Shown here piece after piece: positions 11,500-22,589 of a stretch of 64,000 nt of DNA. The notes under the pieces are model-generated. The model saw only the letters and a list, made by a program, of their open reading frames with translations. It searched no databases and was not told the origin of the DNA. The position numbers and the translations under genes are program-made. How positions within the stretch are numbered: the first letter of the stretch is position 1; every line of letters starts with the position of its first letter. This DNA is from Ovis canadensis (lineage: Eukaryota; Chordata; Mammalia; Artiodactyla; Bovidae): the NCBI RefSeq assembly GCF_042477335.2, contig NC_091248.1, forward strand, positions 118,448,501 through 118,512,500. Reading direction: 5' to 3'.

Positions 11500-11688
11500 A
11501 TACGTGCTCAGTGGTGCCCGACTCTGTGACCCCATGGGCTCCTCTGTCCATGGAATTTTCCAGGCAAGAATACTAGAGTGGGTTGCTATTTCCTTCTCCA
11601 GGGGATCTTCCCGACCCAGGGATCAAATCCGCATCTCTTGGGTCTCCTGTTTTTGTGGGTGGGTTCTTTACCAGTCAAGCCACCCCGC
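11500..11688 (-). mobile_element. Bov-tA SINE
   Basis: Reverse of the Bov-tA consensus: 'gtgaccccatgggctcctct' near the low end and a diverged tRNA head ending at about 11688. Confidence 0.85.
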
Positions 11689-11689
11689 T

Positions 11690-11948
11690 ATCTGATCTCC
11701 TTTAATATCTGATCAAGTTCCTCCTCTTCTACCCAAGATCAGGTCTAAGCTCTTGGCGACGTATCTCTAGCGAGAATCCTGTTAAGCCAGTTTAGCAAGA
11801 TCCCCCTCCCCACATCTTGTCTCCATCACCATACACTGACTCCCTCACCTGCCTGTTGGCCATACATCCCCACCTAACCAGGCTGTATTCAGAGTTGAAC
11901 TCCTTCTCTCTCCCCTGTTGTAATAATCGTGCATAAAGTCTTCTTTAT
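11690..11948 (+). mobile_element. possible old LTR 3' half
   Basis: A C-rich segment ('gatccccctccccacatctt', 'gaactccttctctctcccct') runs into 'gtgcataaagtcttctttat', which resembles the R-U5 end of an old ERV LTR. The 5' half and the target duplication are not visible, so the call is weak. Confidence 0.3.
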
Positions 11949-12039
11949 AGTTTTTTTTTTCTTTATAGTTTGAGAATAATTTTTTCTCTATCACCTGGAT
12001 ACTTGAAAAATTAATGTCTTTCTTTTTTTATTTTAAAGG

Positions 12040-12955
12040 TAGATTACTATAGAATGAAAGGTATTAGAGAAATATAACAATCAAATGAATATAAGATACC
12101 TTGGTTGGATCCTGACCAAAAAAGAAAGTCTGCGAAAGTTATTTTGAGTGCAATTGGATCCTTTTGATTATGAATTGGAAATTATAGAATGAGTCTTAAT
12201 TTTCTTAGATGTGATAGTGGCATTGATATGAAAAGAATGTTCTTACTCCTATGAAATATCTGGCTTTGGGGAATTCCTGTGTTTAGAGGTTGTAGAGGTT
12301 ATATTAATTTTCTAAAACTTCTATATCAAACAATCACAAGCTAGGTGGTTTACAACAACAGAAATGTATCCTCTTTCTGTTCTGAAGGCTAGAGGTCTCA
12401 AACCAGGTATCAGCTGGACCATGCTGTGTCTGAAGGCACCAGGGGATGATCTTTTCTTGCTTCTTCCTAGCATCTGGTGTTTGCTGGCAATCTGAGGTGT
12501 TCCTTGGCTTATGACAGCACTAGCTCCATCTCTGCCTTTGTGCTCACTTGTCCTTTCCTGTGTGTTTCTCTGGGACTTTAACCTCTCTCCTTATAAGGAC
12601 ATCAGTTATTGGGTTTAGGGCCCACCCTAACCCAATATTCTCTCATTTTAACCTGATTACATCTGCAAAGACCCTGCTTATAATAAGGTCACATTCACTG
12701 GTACTAGGGGTTAGGACTTCTCCTTGGGGGAAACATAATTTGACCCACAATGAGAATAAAATGTTAAGATGTCTGAAATTTACTTTCAGATGTCTCAGCA
12801 GAAAATTTTATAGCCAGAGAGAGACAAAGAAAAGGAAAAAAAAGAAAGTCTTGAAATGTTAATAATTGTAGAATCTAGGTAGAAGGTAGAGGATGAGCAT
12901 TATATTCTTTCAACCTTTCTCTAAGTTTGAAATTCTCAAAATAAATAGTTGAAGG
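12040..12955 (+). mobile_element. old L1M 3' end, split by an MLT1 LTR
   Basis: 12040-12300 has L1M 3'-UTR wording ('cttagatgtgatagtggcat'); 12750-12955 resumes and ends 'gaaattctcaaaataaatag' with an A-rich tail. The missing middle is occupied by an MLT1 LTR on the other strand. Confidence 0.55.
12305..12748 (-). mobile_element. MLT1-type LTR (ERVL-MaLR)
   Basis: On the plus strand it opens with a diverged 'attaattttctaaaac', then 'ggtggtttacaacaacagaa', and later 'ctccttataaggacatcag', the reversed order of an MLT1 LTR. About 440 bases, a normal length for a solo MLT1 LTR. No internal retroviral genes accompany it. Confidence 0.7.
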
Positions 12956-12959
12956 AAAA

Positions 12960-13445
12960 ATAGATTCATAGCAATTCCTCCATCCACAATCCTGTTATTT
13001 CATAAACCTGAGGAAGGGCCTAGGAATATATATTTTTAGCAAAGATTCTCACTGTTAATAAGCACACAAAAGTGATTCTAATGCGCTGCTAGGATTGAAA
13101 AGTACTAGTTGATATTAAAAACTCACATGGATATATTTAAATCCCTTGACACCTTTCTATCAATATACTCTAAGATGTATTCTTTTGAGGACATAGATTA
13201 TGTAAAGTTAAATCACCAACACAGCATGTAGACATGTTACATAAAAATGGTGAGCATCTCTGTCACTGATCAATGTAACAATATCTAACAACTTATTATT
13301 AGATATGTGTTTCACAGGAGGGAAATATCTCTGAAGTAAATGTATTTCTCTAGAACATCAATAGGTTTCAGCTGGAATTTTTTTTTCTGATCCTTCTTTC
13401 TACTCTTATCTCTCCTACAGATATATTTGGTTTTTGTTTTTAAGA
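12960..13445. other. unassigned AT-rich stretch
   Basis: No gene or repeat family recognised. Confidence 0.5.
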
Positions 13446-13447
13446 TT

Positions 13448-13660
13448 GTACTTGTGCTTGGTCATGTCCAGCTCTTCGTGACCCTTTGGACTGTAGCCCC
13501 CCAGACTCTTCTGTCCATTGGATTTCCCAGGCAAGCGTCCTGGAGTGGGTTGCCATTTCCTCCTCCAGGGATCTTCCTAACGCAGGGAGTGAACCTGCAT
13601 CTCCTGTGTCTCCTGCATTGGAGGCAGATTCTTTACCCACTGAGCCTCAGGGAAGCCCAT
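13448..13660 (-). mobile_element. Bov-tA SINE
   Basis: Full-length reversed Bov-tA from 'cttgtgcttggtcatgtcc' to 'tgagcctcagggaagccc'. Confidence 0.88.
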
Positions 13661-13661
13661 G

Positions 13662-14685
13662 GATGCATGTCTTTTTTTTTTTTCAAGTCTCTTTTCTCAT
13701 ATTTTAGTGAGGCTTGGAGAGGAGGCTGAAGTTTATACACATGTTCAATCTGCTGTTTAATGGGAAGTCCTCAGAACCCACAGTTTTCAACTCCAGTTTT
13801 ATTGATGTCAGCTTCCTCATGTAAACTAGTCCCAATTCCAAAATGGAAGGCAAACAGAAATGTGACTTGATTCATGGAGTTGGAAGACCCACTTTCCAAA
13901 AATGCTTTTGGCCCGTGTGGTTAAGGCTGAATGATCAGTCTGAGTATAATTGTCTGACCATCATGTGTGGACTGGGTACACACAGCCCAGCCCCACAGTC
14001 CCAGCCTCGTCCCTTCTGATGAAACACGAGTGCCCACAAACAGAAGGTTCCTCTTCTCTCACCCTGGGATAAACAGGAAGGTCTCTTGGGACTGCGGTCT
14101 TAGGACTCCAGCTCTGCCTCCAATGTCTTCAGTCCCTTCACTGAGAACTGAGTCACTGCAACGCCATGCTCTGCCAGCTGTCTCAGCACAAGAAAAGCTT
14201 TGCTGTGGTATGAGGTTTTGTGGGCTGCAAACTACATCTAGGTCAGCAAATTAAACTCCACAGTGTGGTTACCAAGTCCAGCTTCATCTGGCTAAAGGGC
14301 TGTCTGATTTTACCCTCTGGGCACTGGCTCTTCTGGTGTCTGGGATACAAAGCCCCTCTGCGGGTGTTTAAGGTACAACCCTGCAGGCCTAAACCCCGGG
14401 GTGACACGTGCCTAAGCTCAAAGTCTTATTTTCTCCACCAGGGCTCCTGGGCACTTAAGAGTAACGATACTCTGTCCCTGCAGATACATTGTGATTTGTG
14501 TCCGTGTGCTGGGACAAAGTGGGGAAATGGAAATGTATTTCTTTGTTCCTCAGTTTCACCCACTGTTTTTCCTTCCTGCCACGTGGACCCCAACATGAGC
14601 CTTTTTTCTCAGTTCCCTTTCATGGAAGTTTTTCAGAAAGAGCTCACAACAGATGGCCAACTGTTCTACCTAAATAGGGCTTTAC
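13662..14685. other. unassigned stretch
   Basis: A 202-codon frame starts at 14220 and runs through the SINE at 14701, which shows it is not under coding constraint. Nothing else recognised. Confidence 0.45.
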
Positions 14686-14700
14686 AAAGAGCAGCATCTC

Positions 14701-14819
14701 TGGAATTCCCTGGCAATCCAATGGTTAGGACTCGGGGCTTTCACTGTTTTGATCCTGGGTTCCATCCCTGGTTGGGAAACCAAGGTCTTGCTATGCGGCC
14801 AGAAAACAACAACCTCAAC
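14701..14819 (+). mobile_element. CHR SINE with 15-bp target duplication
   Basis: Head 'tggaattccctggcaatcca', body ending in an AC-rich tail. Flanks 'aaagagcagcatctc' (14686-14700) and 'aaagagtaatgtctc' (14820-14834) are a diverged target duplication. Confidence 0.85.
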
Positions 14820-14924
14820 AAAGAGTAATGTCTCGATGGGCTATGGTTTCACATCTTGGTTCAGGAATTGGGGCTCAGTTTTTATAGTGGATAAAGTCCT
14901 CAGGGACTAAATCATATTAAAATT

Positions 14925-15055
14925 TCAAAATAATTCAGGAAATATTTATTTGAAGGCTTGATGCTATCCAGGTATCTGGAATACAGGAAAGAAAACCAGA
15001 CTTGCTATCTTCCAGAAACTCTTTAACTATGGGGGAAGAATAACATTCTAGTGGA
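14925..15055 (+). mobile_element. probable L2 fragment
   Basis: Order of 'aaatatttatttgaaggctt', a 'caggtatctggaatacagg' block, then 'aacattctagtgga' parallels the L2 3' region. Confidence 0.35.
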
Positions 15056-15226
15056 TGGCTACATACTTCACTGCCTAGCACCTATTCATGCTTTTCCTGG
15101 TAATAGAAATCCAAGCTTACCCTGAGGAGAACCCCCTTCTCCATCCTTAGCCTGTGTGCATTCAACACCTGGTTCTAGAGCTGAGGCACTGACTCAGGCC
15201 TGGCCACAGTGACTGATTTAGAGATA

Positions 15227-17777
15227 GGCAATCTCAAAAACGACAGAATGATCTCTGTTCATTTCCAAAGCAAACCATTCAATATCACGGTAATCCAAGT
15301 CTATGCCCCGACCAGTAACACTGAAGAAGCTGAAGTTGAATGGTTCTATAAAGACCTACAAGACCTTCTAGAACTAACACCCAAAAAAGATGGCCTTTTC
15401 ATTATAGGGGACTGGAATGTAACAGTAGGAAGTCAAGAAACACCTGGAGTAACAGGCAAATTTGGCCTTGGAGTACAGAATGAGGCAGGGCAAAGGTTAA
15501 TAGAGTTCTGCCAAGAGAACAGACTGGTCATAGCAAACACCCTCTTCCAACAACACAAGAGACGACTCTGTACATGGACATCACCAGATGGTCAACACTG
15601 AAATCAGATTGATTATATTCTTTGCAGCCAAATATGGAGAAGCTCTATAAAGTCAGCAAAAACAAGACTGGGGGCTGACTGTGGCTCGGATCATGAACTC
15701 CTTATTGTCAAATTCAGAATGAAATTGAAGAAAGTGGAGAAAACCACTAGACCATTCAGATATGACCTAAGTCAAATCCCTTATGACTATACAGTGGAAG
15801 TGAGAAATAGATTTAAGAGACTAGATCTGATGTCCAGAGTGCCTGATGAACTATGGATGGAATTTCGTGACATTGTACAGGAGACCATCCCAAGAAAAAG
15901 AAATGCAAAAAAGCAAAATGGCTGTCTGGGGAGGCCTTACAAATAGCTGTGAAAAGAAGGGAAGTGAAAAGCAAAGGAGAAAAGGAAAGATATGTCCATT
16001 TGAATACAGAGTTCCAAAGAATAGCAAGGAGAGATAAGAAAACCTTCCTCAGCAATCAATGCAAAGAAATAGAGGAAAAGAACAGAATGGGAAAGACTAG
16101 ATATCTCAAGAAAATTAGAGATACCAAGGGAATATTTCATGCAAAGATGGGCTCAATAAAGGACAGAAATGGCAAGGACCTAACAGAAGCAGAAGATGTT
16201 AAGAAGAGGTGGCAAGAATACACAGAAGAAATGTACAAAAAAGATCTTCACGACCCAGATAATCACTCACACTCACCTAGAGCCAGACATCCTGGAATGT
16301 GAAGTCAAGTGGGCCTTAGAAAGCATCACTACAAACAAAGCTAGTGGAGGTGATGGAATTCCAGTTAAGCTATTTCAAATCCTGAAAGATGATGCTGTGA
16401 AAGTGCTGCACTCAATATGCCAGCAAATTTGGAAAACTCAGCAGTGGCCACAGGACTGAAAAAGGTTAGTTTTCATTCCAATCCCAAAGAAAGGCAATGC
16501 CAAAAAATGCTCAAACTACCACACAATTGCACTCATCTCACACACTAGTAAAGTAATGCTTAAAATTCTCCAAGCCAGGCTTCAATACATGAACCGTCAA
16601 ATTCCAGATGTTCAAGCTGGTTTTAGAAAAGGCAGAGGAACCAGAGATCAGATTGCCAACATCTGCTGGATCATAGATAAAGCAAGAGAGTTCCAGGAAA
16701 CATCTATTTCTGCTTTATTGACTATGCCAAAGCCTTTGGCTGTGTGGATCACAATAAACTGTGGAAAATTCTGAAAGATATGGGAATACCAGACCACCTG
16801 ACCTGCCTCTTGAGAAACCTATATGCAGGTCAGGAAGCGACAGTTAGAACTGGACATGGGAAAACAGACTGGTTCCACCTCGGGAAAGGAGTACGCCATC
16901 CTGCTCATTTAACTTATATGCGGAGTACATCATGAGAAACGCTGGGCTGGAGGAAGCACAAGCTTGAATCAAGATTGCTGGAAGAAATATCAATAACCTC
17001 AGATATGCAGATGACACCACCCTTATGGCAGAAAGTGAAGTACTAAAGAGCCTCTTGATGAAAGTGAAAGGGGGGAGTGAAAAAGTTGGCTTAAAGCTCA
17101 ACATTCAGAAAACTAAGATCATGGCATCCAGTCCCATCACTTCATGACAAATAGATGGGGAAACAGTGGAAACAGTGTCAGACTTTATTTTTCTGGGCTC
17201 CAAAACCACTGCAGATGGTGAAGCAATGAAATTAAAAGACGCTTATTCCTTGGAAGGAAAGTTATGACCAACCTAGACAGCATATTCAAAGGCAGAGACA
17301 TTACTTTGCCAACAAAGATCCGTCTAGTCAAGGCTATGGTTTTTCTCAGCTGTGATGTATGTATGTGAGAGTTAGACTATAAAGAAGGCTGAGCGCCGAA
17401 GAATTGATGCTTTTGAACTGTGGTGTTGGAGAAGACTCTTGAGAGTCCCTTGGACTGCAAGGAGATCCAACCAGTCCATTCTGAAGGAGATCAATCCTGG
17501 GTCTTCATTGGAAGGACTGATGTTGAAGCTGAAACTCCAATACTTTGGCCACCTGATGCAAAGAGCTGACTCATTTGAAAAGACCCTGATGTGGGGAGGG
17601 ATTGGGGGCAGGAGGAGAAGGGAGCGATAGAGGATGAGACGGCTGGATGGCATCACCAACTCAACGGGCATGGGTTTGGGTGGACTCAGGGAGTTGGTGA
17701 TGGACAGGGAAGCCTGGCGTGCTGCAGTTCATGGGGTCACAGAGTTGGACACGACTGAGCGACTGAACTGAACTGAT
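15227..17777 (+). mobile_element. BovB LINE, 2.55 kb, 5'-truncated
   Basis: Begins inside the apurinic/apyrimidinic-type endonuclease ('FIIGDWNVTVG' in the open piece 15209-15601), continues through the reverse transcriptase and ends at the (gaact) tail near 17777. The DNA still spells YADD near 17005. The frame is broken many times: stops near 15600, 15945 and 16459, and a shifted frame after 16556. It is one arm of a large inverted pair with the next BovB. Confidence 0.93.
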
Positions 17778-17908
17778 GAAACCTAATCAAAACCAAAATG
17801 TTATTTGCAGAACAGAAATAGAGACGGAGGTAGAGAATAGACATGTGGACACAGCGTGGGAGGGGAGGGTGGGATGAACTGGGAGAGCAGCTCTGATATA
17901 TACACACT

Positions 17909-19736
17909 CAGTTCAGTTCAGTGCAGTCGCTCAGTCGTGTCCGACTCTGCGACCCCATGAACTGCAACACGCCAGGCCTCCCGGTCCATCACCAACTCCT
18001 AGAGCTTGCTCAAAGGCATGTCCATTCAGTCGGTGATGCCATCCAACCATCTCATCCTCTGTTGTCCCCTTCTCCTCCTGCCCTCAATCTTTCCCAGCAT
18101 CAGGGTGCTTTTAAAGAAGTCAGTTCTTTCCATCAGGTGGCCAAAGTATTGGAGTTTCAGCTTCAGCATCAGTCCTTCCAATGAATATTCAGAATTGATA
18201 CTTTAGGATGGACTGGTTGGGTCTCCTTGCAGTCCAAGGGACTCTCAAGAGTCTTCTCCAACACCACTGTTCAAAAGCATCAATTCTTTGGCATTCAGCT
18301 TTCTTTATAGTCCAACTCTCACATCCATACATGATTACTGGAAAAACCATAGCTTTCACTAGATGGGCCTTTGTTGACAAAGTCATGTCTCTGCTTTTCA
18401 TGCTATTTAGGTTGGTCATAACTTTTCTTCCAAGGAGCAAACGTCTTTTAATTTCATGGCTTCAGTCACCATCTGCAGTGATTTTGGAGCCCAGAAAAAT
18501 AAAGTCTGACACTGTTTCCATTGTTTCCCCATCTATTTGTCATGAAGTGATGGGACTGGATGCCATGATCTTAGTTTTCTGAATGTTGAGCTTTAAGCCA
18601 ACTTTTTCACTCCCCCCTTTCACTTTCATCAAGAGACTCTTTAGTTCTTCTTCACTTTCTGCCATAAGGGTGGTGTCATCTGCATATCTGAGGTTATTGA
18701 TATTTCTTCCGGCAATCTTGATTCCAGCTTACACTTCCTCCAGCCCGGCATTTCACATGATGTATTCTGCATATAAGTTAAATAAGCAGGTGACAATATA
18801 CAGCCTTGACGTACTCCTTTCCCGAGGTGGAACCAGTCTGTTTTCCCATGTCCAGTTCTAACTGTTGCTTCTTGACTTGCATACAGATTTCTCAGGAGGC
18901 AGGTCAGGAGGTCTGGTATTCCCACCTCTGGAAGAATTTTTCAACAGTTTGTTCTGATTCACACAGTCAAACGCTTTGGTGTAATCAATAGAGCAAAAGT
19001 AGATGTTTTTCTGGAACTCTCTTGCATTTTTGATGATCCAACGGATGCTAGCAATTTGATCTCTGGTTCCTCTGCCTTTTCTAAATCCAGCTTCAACATC
19101 TGGAAGTTCATGGTTCACATACTGTTGAAGCCTGGCTTGGAGAATTTTGAGCATTACTTTACTAGAGTGTGAGATGAGTGCAATTGTGCGGTAGTCTCAG
19201 GCATTGCCTTTCACTGGGATTGGGACGAAAACTGACCTTTTCCAGTCCTGTGGCCAATGCTGAGTTTTCCAAATTCGCTGGCATATTGAGTACAGCACTT
19301 TCACAGCATCATCTTTCAGGATTTGAAATAGCTCAACTGGAATTTCATAACTTCCACTAGCTCTGTTCATAGTGATGCTTTCCAAGGCCCACTTGACTTT
19401 ACATTCCAGGATGTCTGGCTCTAGGTTAATGATCACACCATCGTAGTTATCTGGGTCACAAAGATCTTTTTGTACAGTTCTTCTATGTATTCTTGCCACC
19501 TCTTCTTAATAGCTTCTGCTTCTGTTAGGTCCTTGCCATTTCTGTCCTTTGTTGTGCCCATGTTTGCATGAAATGTTCCCTTGGTATCTCTAATTTTCTT
19601 GAAGAGATTTCTAGTCTTTCCCATTCTATTGCTTTCCTCTGTTTCTTTGCATTGATTGCTGAGGAAGGCTTTCTTATCTCTCTTTGCTCTTCTTTAGAAC
19701 TCTATATTCAAATGGGTATATCTTTTCTTTTCTCAG
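17909..19736 (-). mobile_element. BovB LINE, 1.83 kb, inside an L1
   Basis: Minus-strand BovB whose 3' tail is at the low end. It covers reverse transcriptase and the 3' region and is 5'-truncated near 19736. Flanking 'cacact' at 17903-17908 and 19737-19742 is the target duplication in the L1. The open pieces (19197-19499, 18858-19154, 18641-18925, 18189-18440) are in different frames, so it is inactive. Confidence 0.93.
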
Positions 19737-19873
19737 CACACTACCACGTATAAACTAGATAGCCAGTGGGAAGCTGCTATATAGCACAGGGAACTGAACT
19801 TGGTTCTCTGTGATGACCTAGAGGGGTGGGATGAGAGTGGGAAAGAAGCTCAAGGAGAAAGGGATGTATGCAT

Positions 19874-20285
19874 CAGCTCAGTTTAGTTCAATCACTCAGT
19901 GTGTCTGACTCTTTGAGACCCCATGGACTGGAGCACACCAGGCTTCTCTGTCCATCACCAACTCCTGGAGTTTGCTCAAACGCATGTTCTTTGAGTCAGT
20001 GGTGTCATCCAACCATCTCATCCTCTGTCATTCCCTTCTCCTTTTGCCTTCAATCTTTCCCAGCATCAGGGTCTCTTCCAATAAGTTAGTTCTTCACATC
20101 AGGTGGCCAAAGTATTGGGGCTTCATCTTCAGCATCAGTCCTTCCAATAAATATTCAGGGTTGATTTCCTTTAGGATTAACTGGTTTGATCTCCTTGCAG
20201 TCCAAGGAACTCTCAAGAGTCTTCTCCAACACCACACTTCCAAAGGAACAGTTCTTCAGTGCTCAGCTTTCTTTATATTCCATAC
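19874..20285 (-). mobile_element. BovB 3' tail, second insert in the L1
   Basis: About 410 bases of BovB 3' end. Flanks 'atgtatgcat' (19864-19873) and 'atgtatacat' (20292-20301) are a probable diverged duplication of the L1 target. Confidence 0.88.
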
Positions 20286-20370
20286 ATATATATGTATACA
20301 TATAGCCAATTCACCTCCTTGTACAGCAGAAACTAACACAACATTATACAGCAATTATACTCCAGAAAAA

Positions 20371-20685
20371 AAGTTAATGATATGCATGAAATGTTTGATC
20401 ATACTGTTTTGGAGAGAGAGACACTAGATCATTTTTGCTTGGATTACAAGGAGGATGTGAGCCAAGAGTTGCCAAAAGCCACACGACAGAGCCTAAGAAT
20501 GAGGCCAGCACAGCAGAAGACAGATCAGAATGAACGAGAAAGACTGACTTTCTTGGTCAAGCCATTCTTAATGTTCCATGTATTTCTAGCCTTTTCTGCT
20601 AATTGTTTCAACAGTTATTTTTATTTGTTTAAGCTACTTGGATGGGGTTTTAAGTTGCAACTAAAAGAGCTCTATGTTGCAACTA
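20371..20685. other. unassigned, possibly an old LTR-like repeat
   Basis: The end, 'tgtttaagctacttggatgg' with 'gttgcaactaaaagagct', resembles the 3' end of an old LTR-type repeat, but the family is not clear to me. Confidence 0.3.
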
Positions 20686-20689
20686 AAAA

Positions 20690-21265
20690 CTTGAATAGTG
20701 TCCCCCTCCCCAAATTCACATCCACCCAGAATTTCAGAATGTGACCTTATTTGAAAATAGAGTCTTTGAAGATGTAACTAGTTAAGGGTGTTAAGGTAAA
20801 AGCATCTTGGATATAGGGTATGCCCTAAATCCAATGACTGGTGTCCTTGTAAGATGAGGCAAGGACTAAGACACACAGAGAAGAAAGCCACGTGGAGGGG
20901 CAGAGAGGGATTGGAGCTGTGCTACTCAAGGCCTAGGAATGCCTAGGGCCACCAGAAACTAAGAGGAGGCAAGGAAGTAACCTATGAGCATCAGGGGGAA
21001 CCTGGTCCTTCTAATACCTTATTTTTTTTTTTTTTAACATTTTTTGTAATGCAGCATGTGGCATCTTAGTTCTCCAACCAGGGGTCAAACCCATGCCTCT
21101 TGAATCCGAAGCATGGAGTCTTAACCACTGGACCACCAGGGAAGTCCCTCTTCTGACACTTTGATTTCAAACTTCTTGCCTCTAGAACTGTAAAAGCTCC
21201 ATTGTTTTAACCAAGTTTGTGTTCTTTGTTCTAGCAGCCCTAGGAACAAAAATACTCTAATACAT
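20690..21265 (+). mobile_element. MLT1-type LTR, split by a CHR SINE
   Basis: Starts 'tgaatagtgtccccctcccc', contains 'actggtgtccttgtaagatg', and ends 'tctagcagccctagg...' with a final 'ctaataca'. The CHR SINE interrupts it at 21015-21148. Confidence 0.75.
21015..21148 (-). mobile_element. CHR SINE inside MLT1
   Basis: T-rich tail at 21020-21036, head ending 'accaccagggaagtccc'. Flanks 'cttctaatacctt' and 'cttctgacacttt' look like a diverged 13-bp target duplication. Confidence 0.8.
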
Positions 21266-21436
21266 GAAAGGATTCAATAAATATTTATAGATACCTAATA
21301 TGTATCTGAAAAGATTTTAGCTCATTATTGACCAGGGGATTTTTGCAGAAAGTAATGTCTGTGGCTGGTGACTTTTATTTTGGCTGGCTAAAAAAGAATT
21401 CTGTTATTGCACTAACACTTTGCAGGTTACTACATT

Positions 21437-21595
21437 CAACAATGTGGGTGACCTGGGTTCAATCCCTGGGTTGGAAAGATCCCCTGGAGAAGGGGACAGC
21501 TACCTACTCAGGTATTCTGGCCTGGACAATTCCATAGACTGTATAGCCCATGGGGTCACAAAGAGTCAGACATGCCTGAGTTACTTTCACTTTCA
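21437..21595 (+). mobile_element. Bov-tA SINE, head missing
   Basis: Starts near 'tgtgggtgacctgggttcaa' and continues through the Bov-A body to 'cagacatgcctgag'. The first part of the tRNA head is lost. Confidence 0.8.
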
Positions 21596-21920
21596 CAGTC
21601 AACAGTTACACGTGAAACACTTATAAAGTCTTCTAATTTTTGCAAAATGTTATCTTCAATCTATTCTGTAGAAGCAAAGGAGTGTTCTCCAGCACTGTGA
21701 GTTTCGTTTTCACTTTCTGTATCAGAGTCAGTCACTAAGGTTTTTGTCTTTTTGCTGGTCTAACATTCACATTGTCTGAATCAGAACTATATTCTGAAGA
21801 ACTGTCATCTTCTGAGACACTAGTGTAAATGTTGCTCAGACAATCAGAACAAGTCTCTGCATAAAATTCACCAAAAAATTCTTCTTCACTCAAAATTTCA
21901 TGATGCATCATCCTGAAAAG
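21596..21920 (-). pseudogene. broken N-terminal part of a piggyBac-like transposase
   Basis: On the minus strand from about 21911, ATG ATG opens a frame with 'EILSEEEFFGEFYAE', an acidic serine-rich stretch 'SEDDSSSEYSSDSDN', then a basic 'RPAKRQK' patch and a stop. A one-base shift restores reading: 'TDSDTESENETHS', an in-frame stop, then 'IEDNILQKLEDFISVSRVTV'. Acidic N-termini followed by an F-x-x-V-x-x-V entry into the transposase domain are typical of piggyBac transposases, which cut and paste DNA at TTAA. With one frameshift and at least two stops, and no catalytic domain in the window, it is dead. Alternative: another acidic nuclear protein pseudogene. Confidence 0.5.
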
Positions 21921-21955
21921 ATTTTACATTTATAATATACACAAGGTTGGAACAG

Positions 21956-22170
21956 GCTTCCCTGGTGCCTCACTGGGAAAGAATCCACTTGCCAATGCAG
22001 GAGACGCAGGTTCGATCCCTGGGTCAGGAAGATCCCTTGGAGGAGGAAATGGCAACCTACTCCAGTATTCTTGTCTGGGAAATCCCATGGACAGAAGGAG
22101 TCTGGTGGGCTGTAGTTCATGGAGTTGAAAAAGAGTCGAACACAACTTAGTGACTCAACAGCAACAGCAG
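21956..22170 (+). mobile_element. Bov-tA SINE with 14-bp target duplication
   Basis: Full element with a (cagcaa)-type tail. Flanks 'caaggttggaacag' (21942-21955) and 'caatgttggagcag' (22171-22184) mark the target duplication inside the piggyBac fossil. Confidence 0.9.
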
Positions 22171-22589
22171 CAATGTTGGAGCAGAAACCGAATGGGGCAA
22201 AATGTGAATGATAAGGATGATCATAAGTTGTATAATGAACGCTTGGTCAATTTTAAGCTCTAACAACTTCCTCCAGTGATGTTAATTGTATCATTCTCTA
22301 AAAATGTATTGATAGGTCTGAGATCAATAACGTTTCTGTAACAAAAGATATATTGATACATCTCTGGTCAATAATGTGCTGTTATCATCGAATTCAGAGA
22401 AAACTGTCATGGAGGTGTAGAGGGATATTTGGGCTGGGACATTATGCAGCCTGAAGAACTTTCTGCCCCACCAACTTGCCCCACCCTGGGTGCCTCTGCA
22501 AGGCCCTGGAAAAATTAGAGAATTCGTGTTCTCCAGAACTTTCTGGCCTTCTGACAGGCCATTCTCCTAATATATGAACTTCCTTCTTT

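Larger units (their letters stand above)
17800..20370 (+). mobile_element. artiodactyl L1 3' end, host of two BovB copies
   Basis: L1 3'-UTR pieces are at 17800-17908 ('gagaatagacatgtggacac'), 19737-19873 ('agccagtgggaagctgctat', 'gtgatgacctagaggggtgg') and 20286-20370 ('cagcagaaactaacacaaca', 'caattatactccag' plus A tail). They join into one L1 tail when the two BovB inserts are removed. Confidence 0.8.
21318..22390 (-). mobile_element. piggyBac-like DNA transposon fossil
   Basis: Two end motifs face each other: 'gctcattattgaccagggga' near 21320 and 'catctctggtcaataatgtg' near 22360, which are inverse of each other around GGTCAATAAT. Between them a minus-strand broken frame looks like the start of a piggyBac transposase. 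Two Bov-tA SINEs are inserted. Without them the element is about 0.7 kb, so most of a transposase gene is missing. Family assignment is by protein style and end symmetry, not by search. Confidence 0.5.

Noticed and set aside
14220..14828. 202-codon plus-strand frame
   Set aside because: It reads straight through a CHR SINE and its tail, which a conserved gene would not do.
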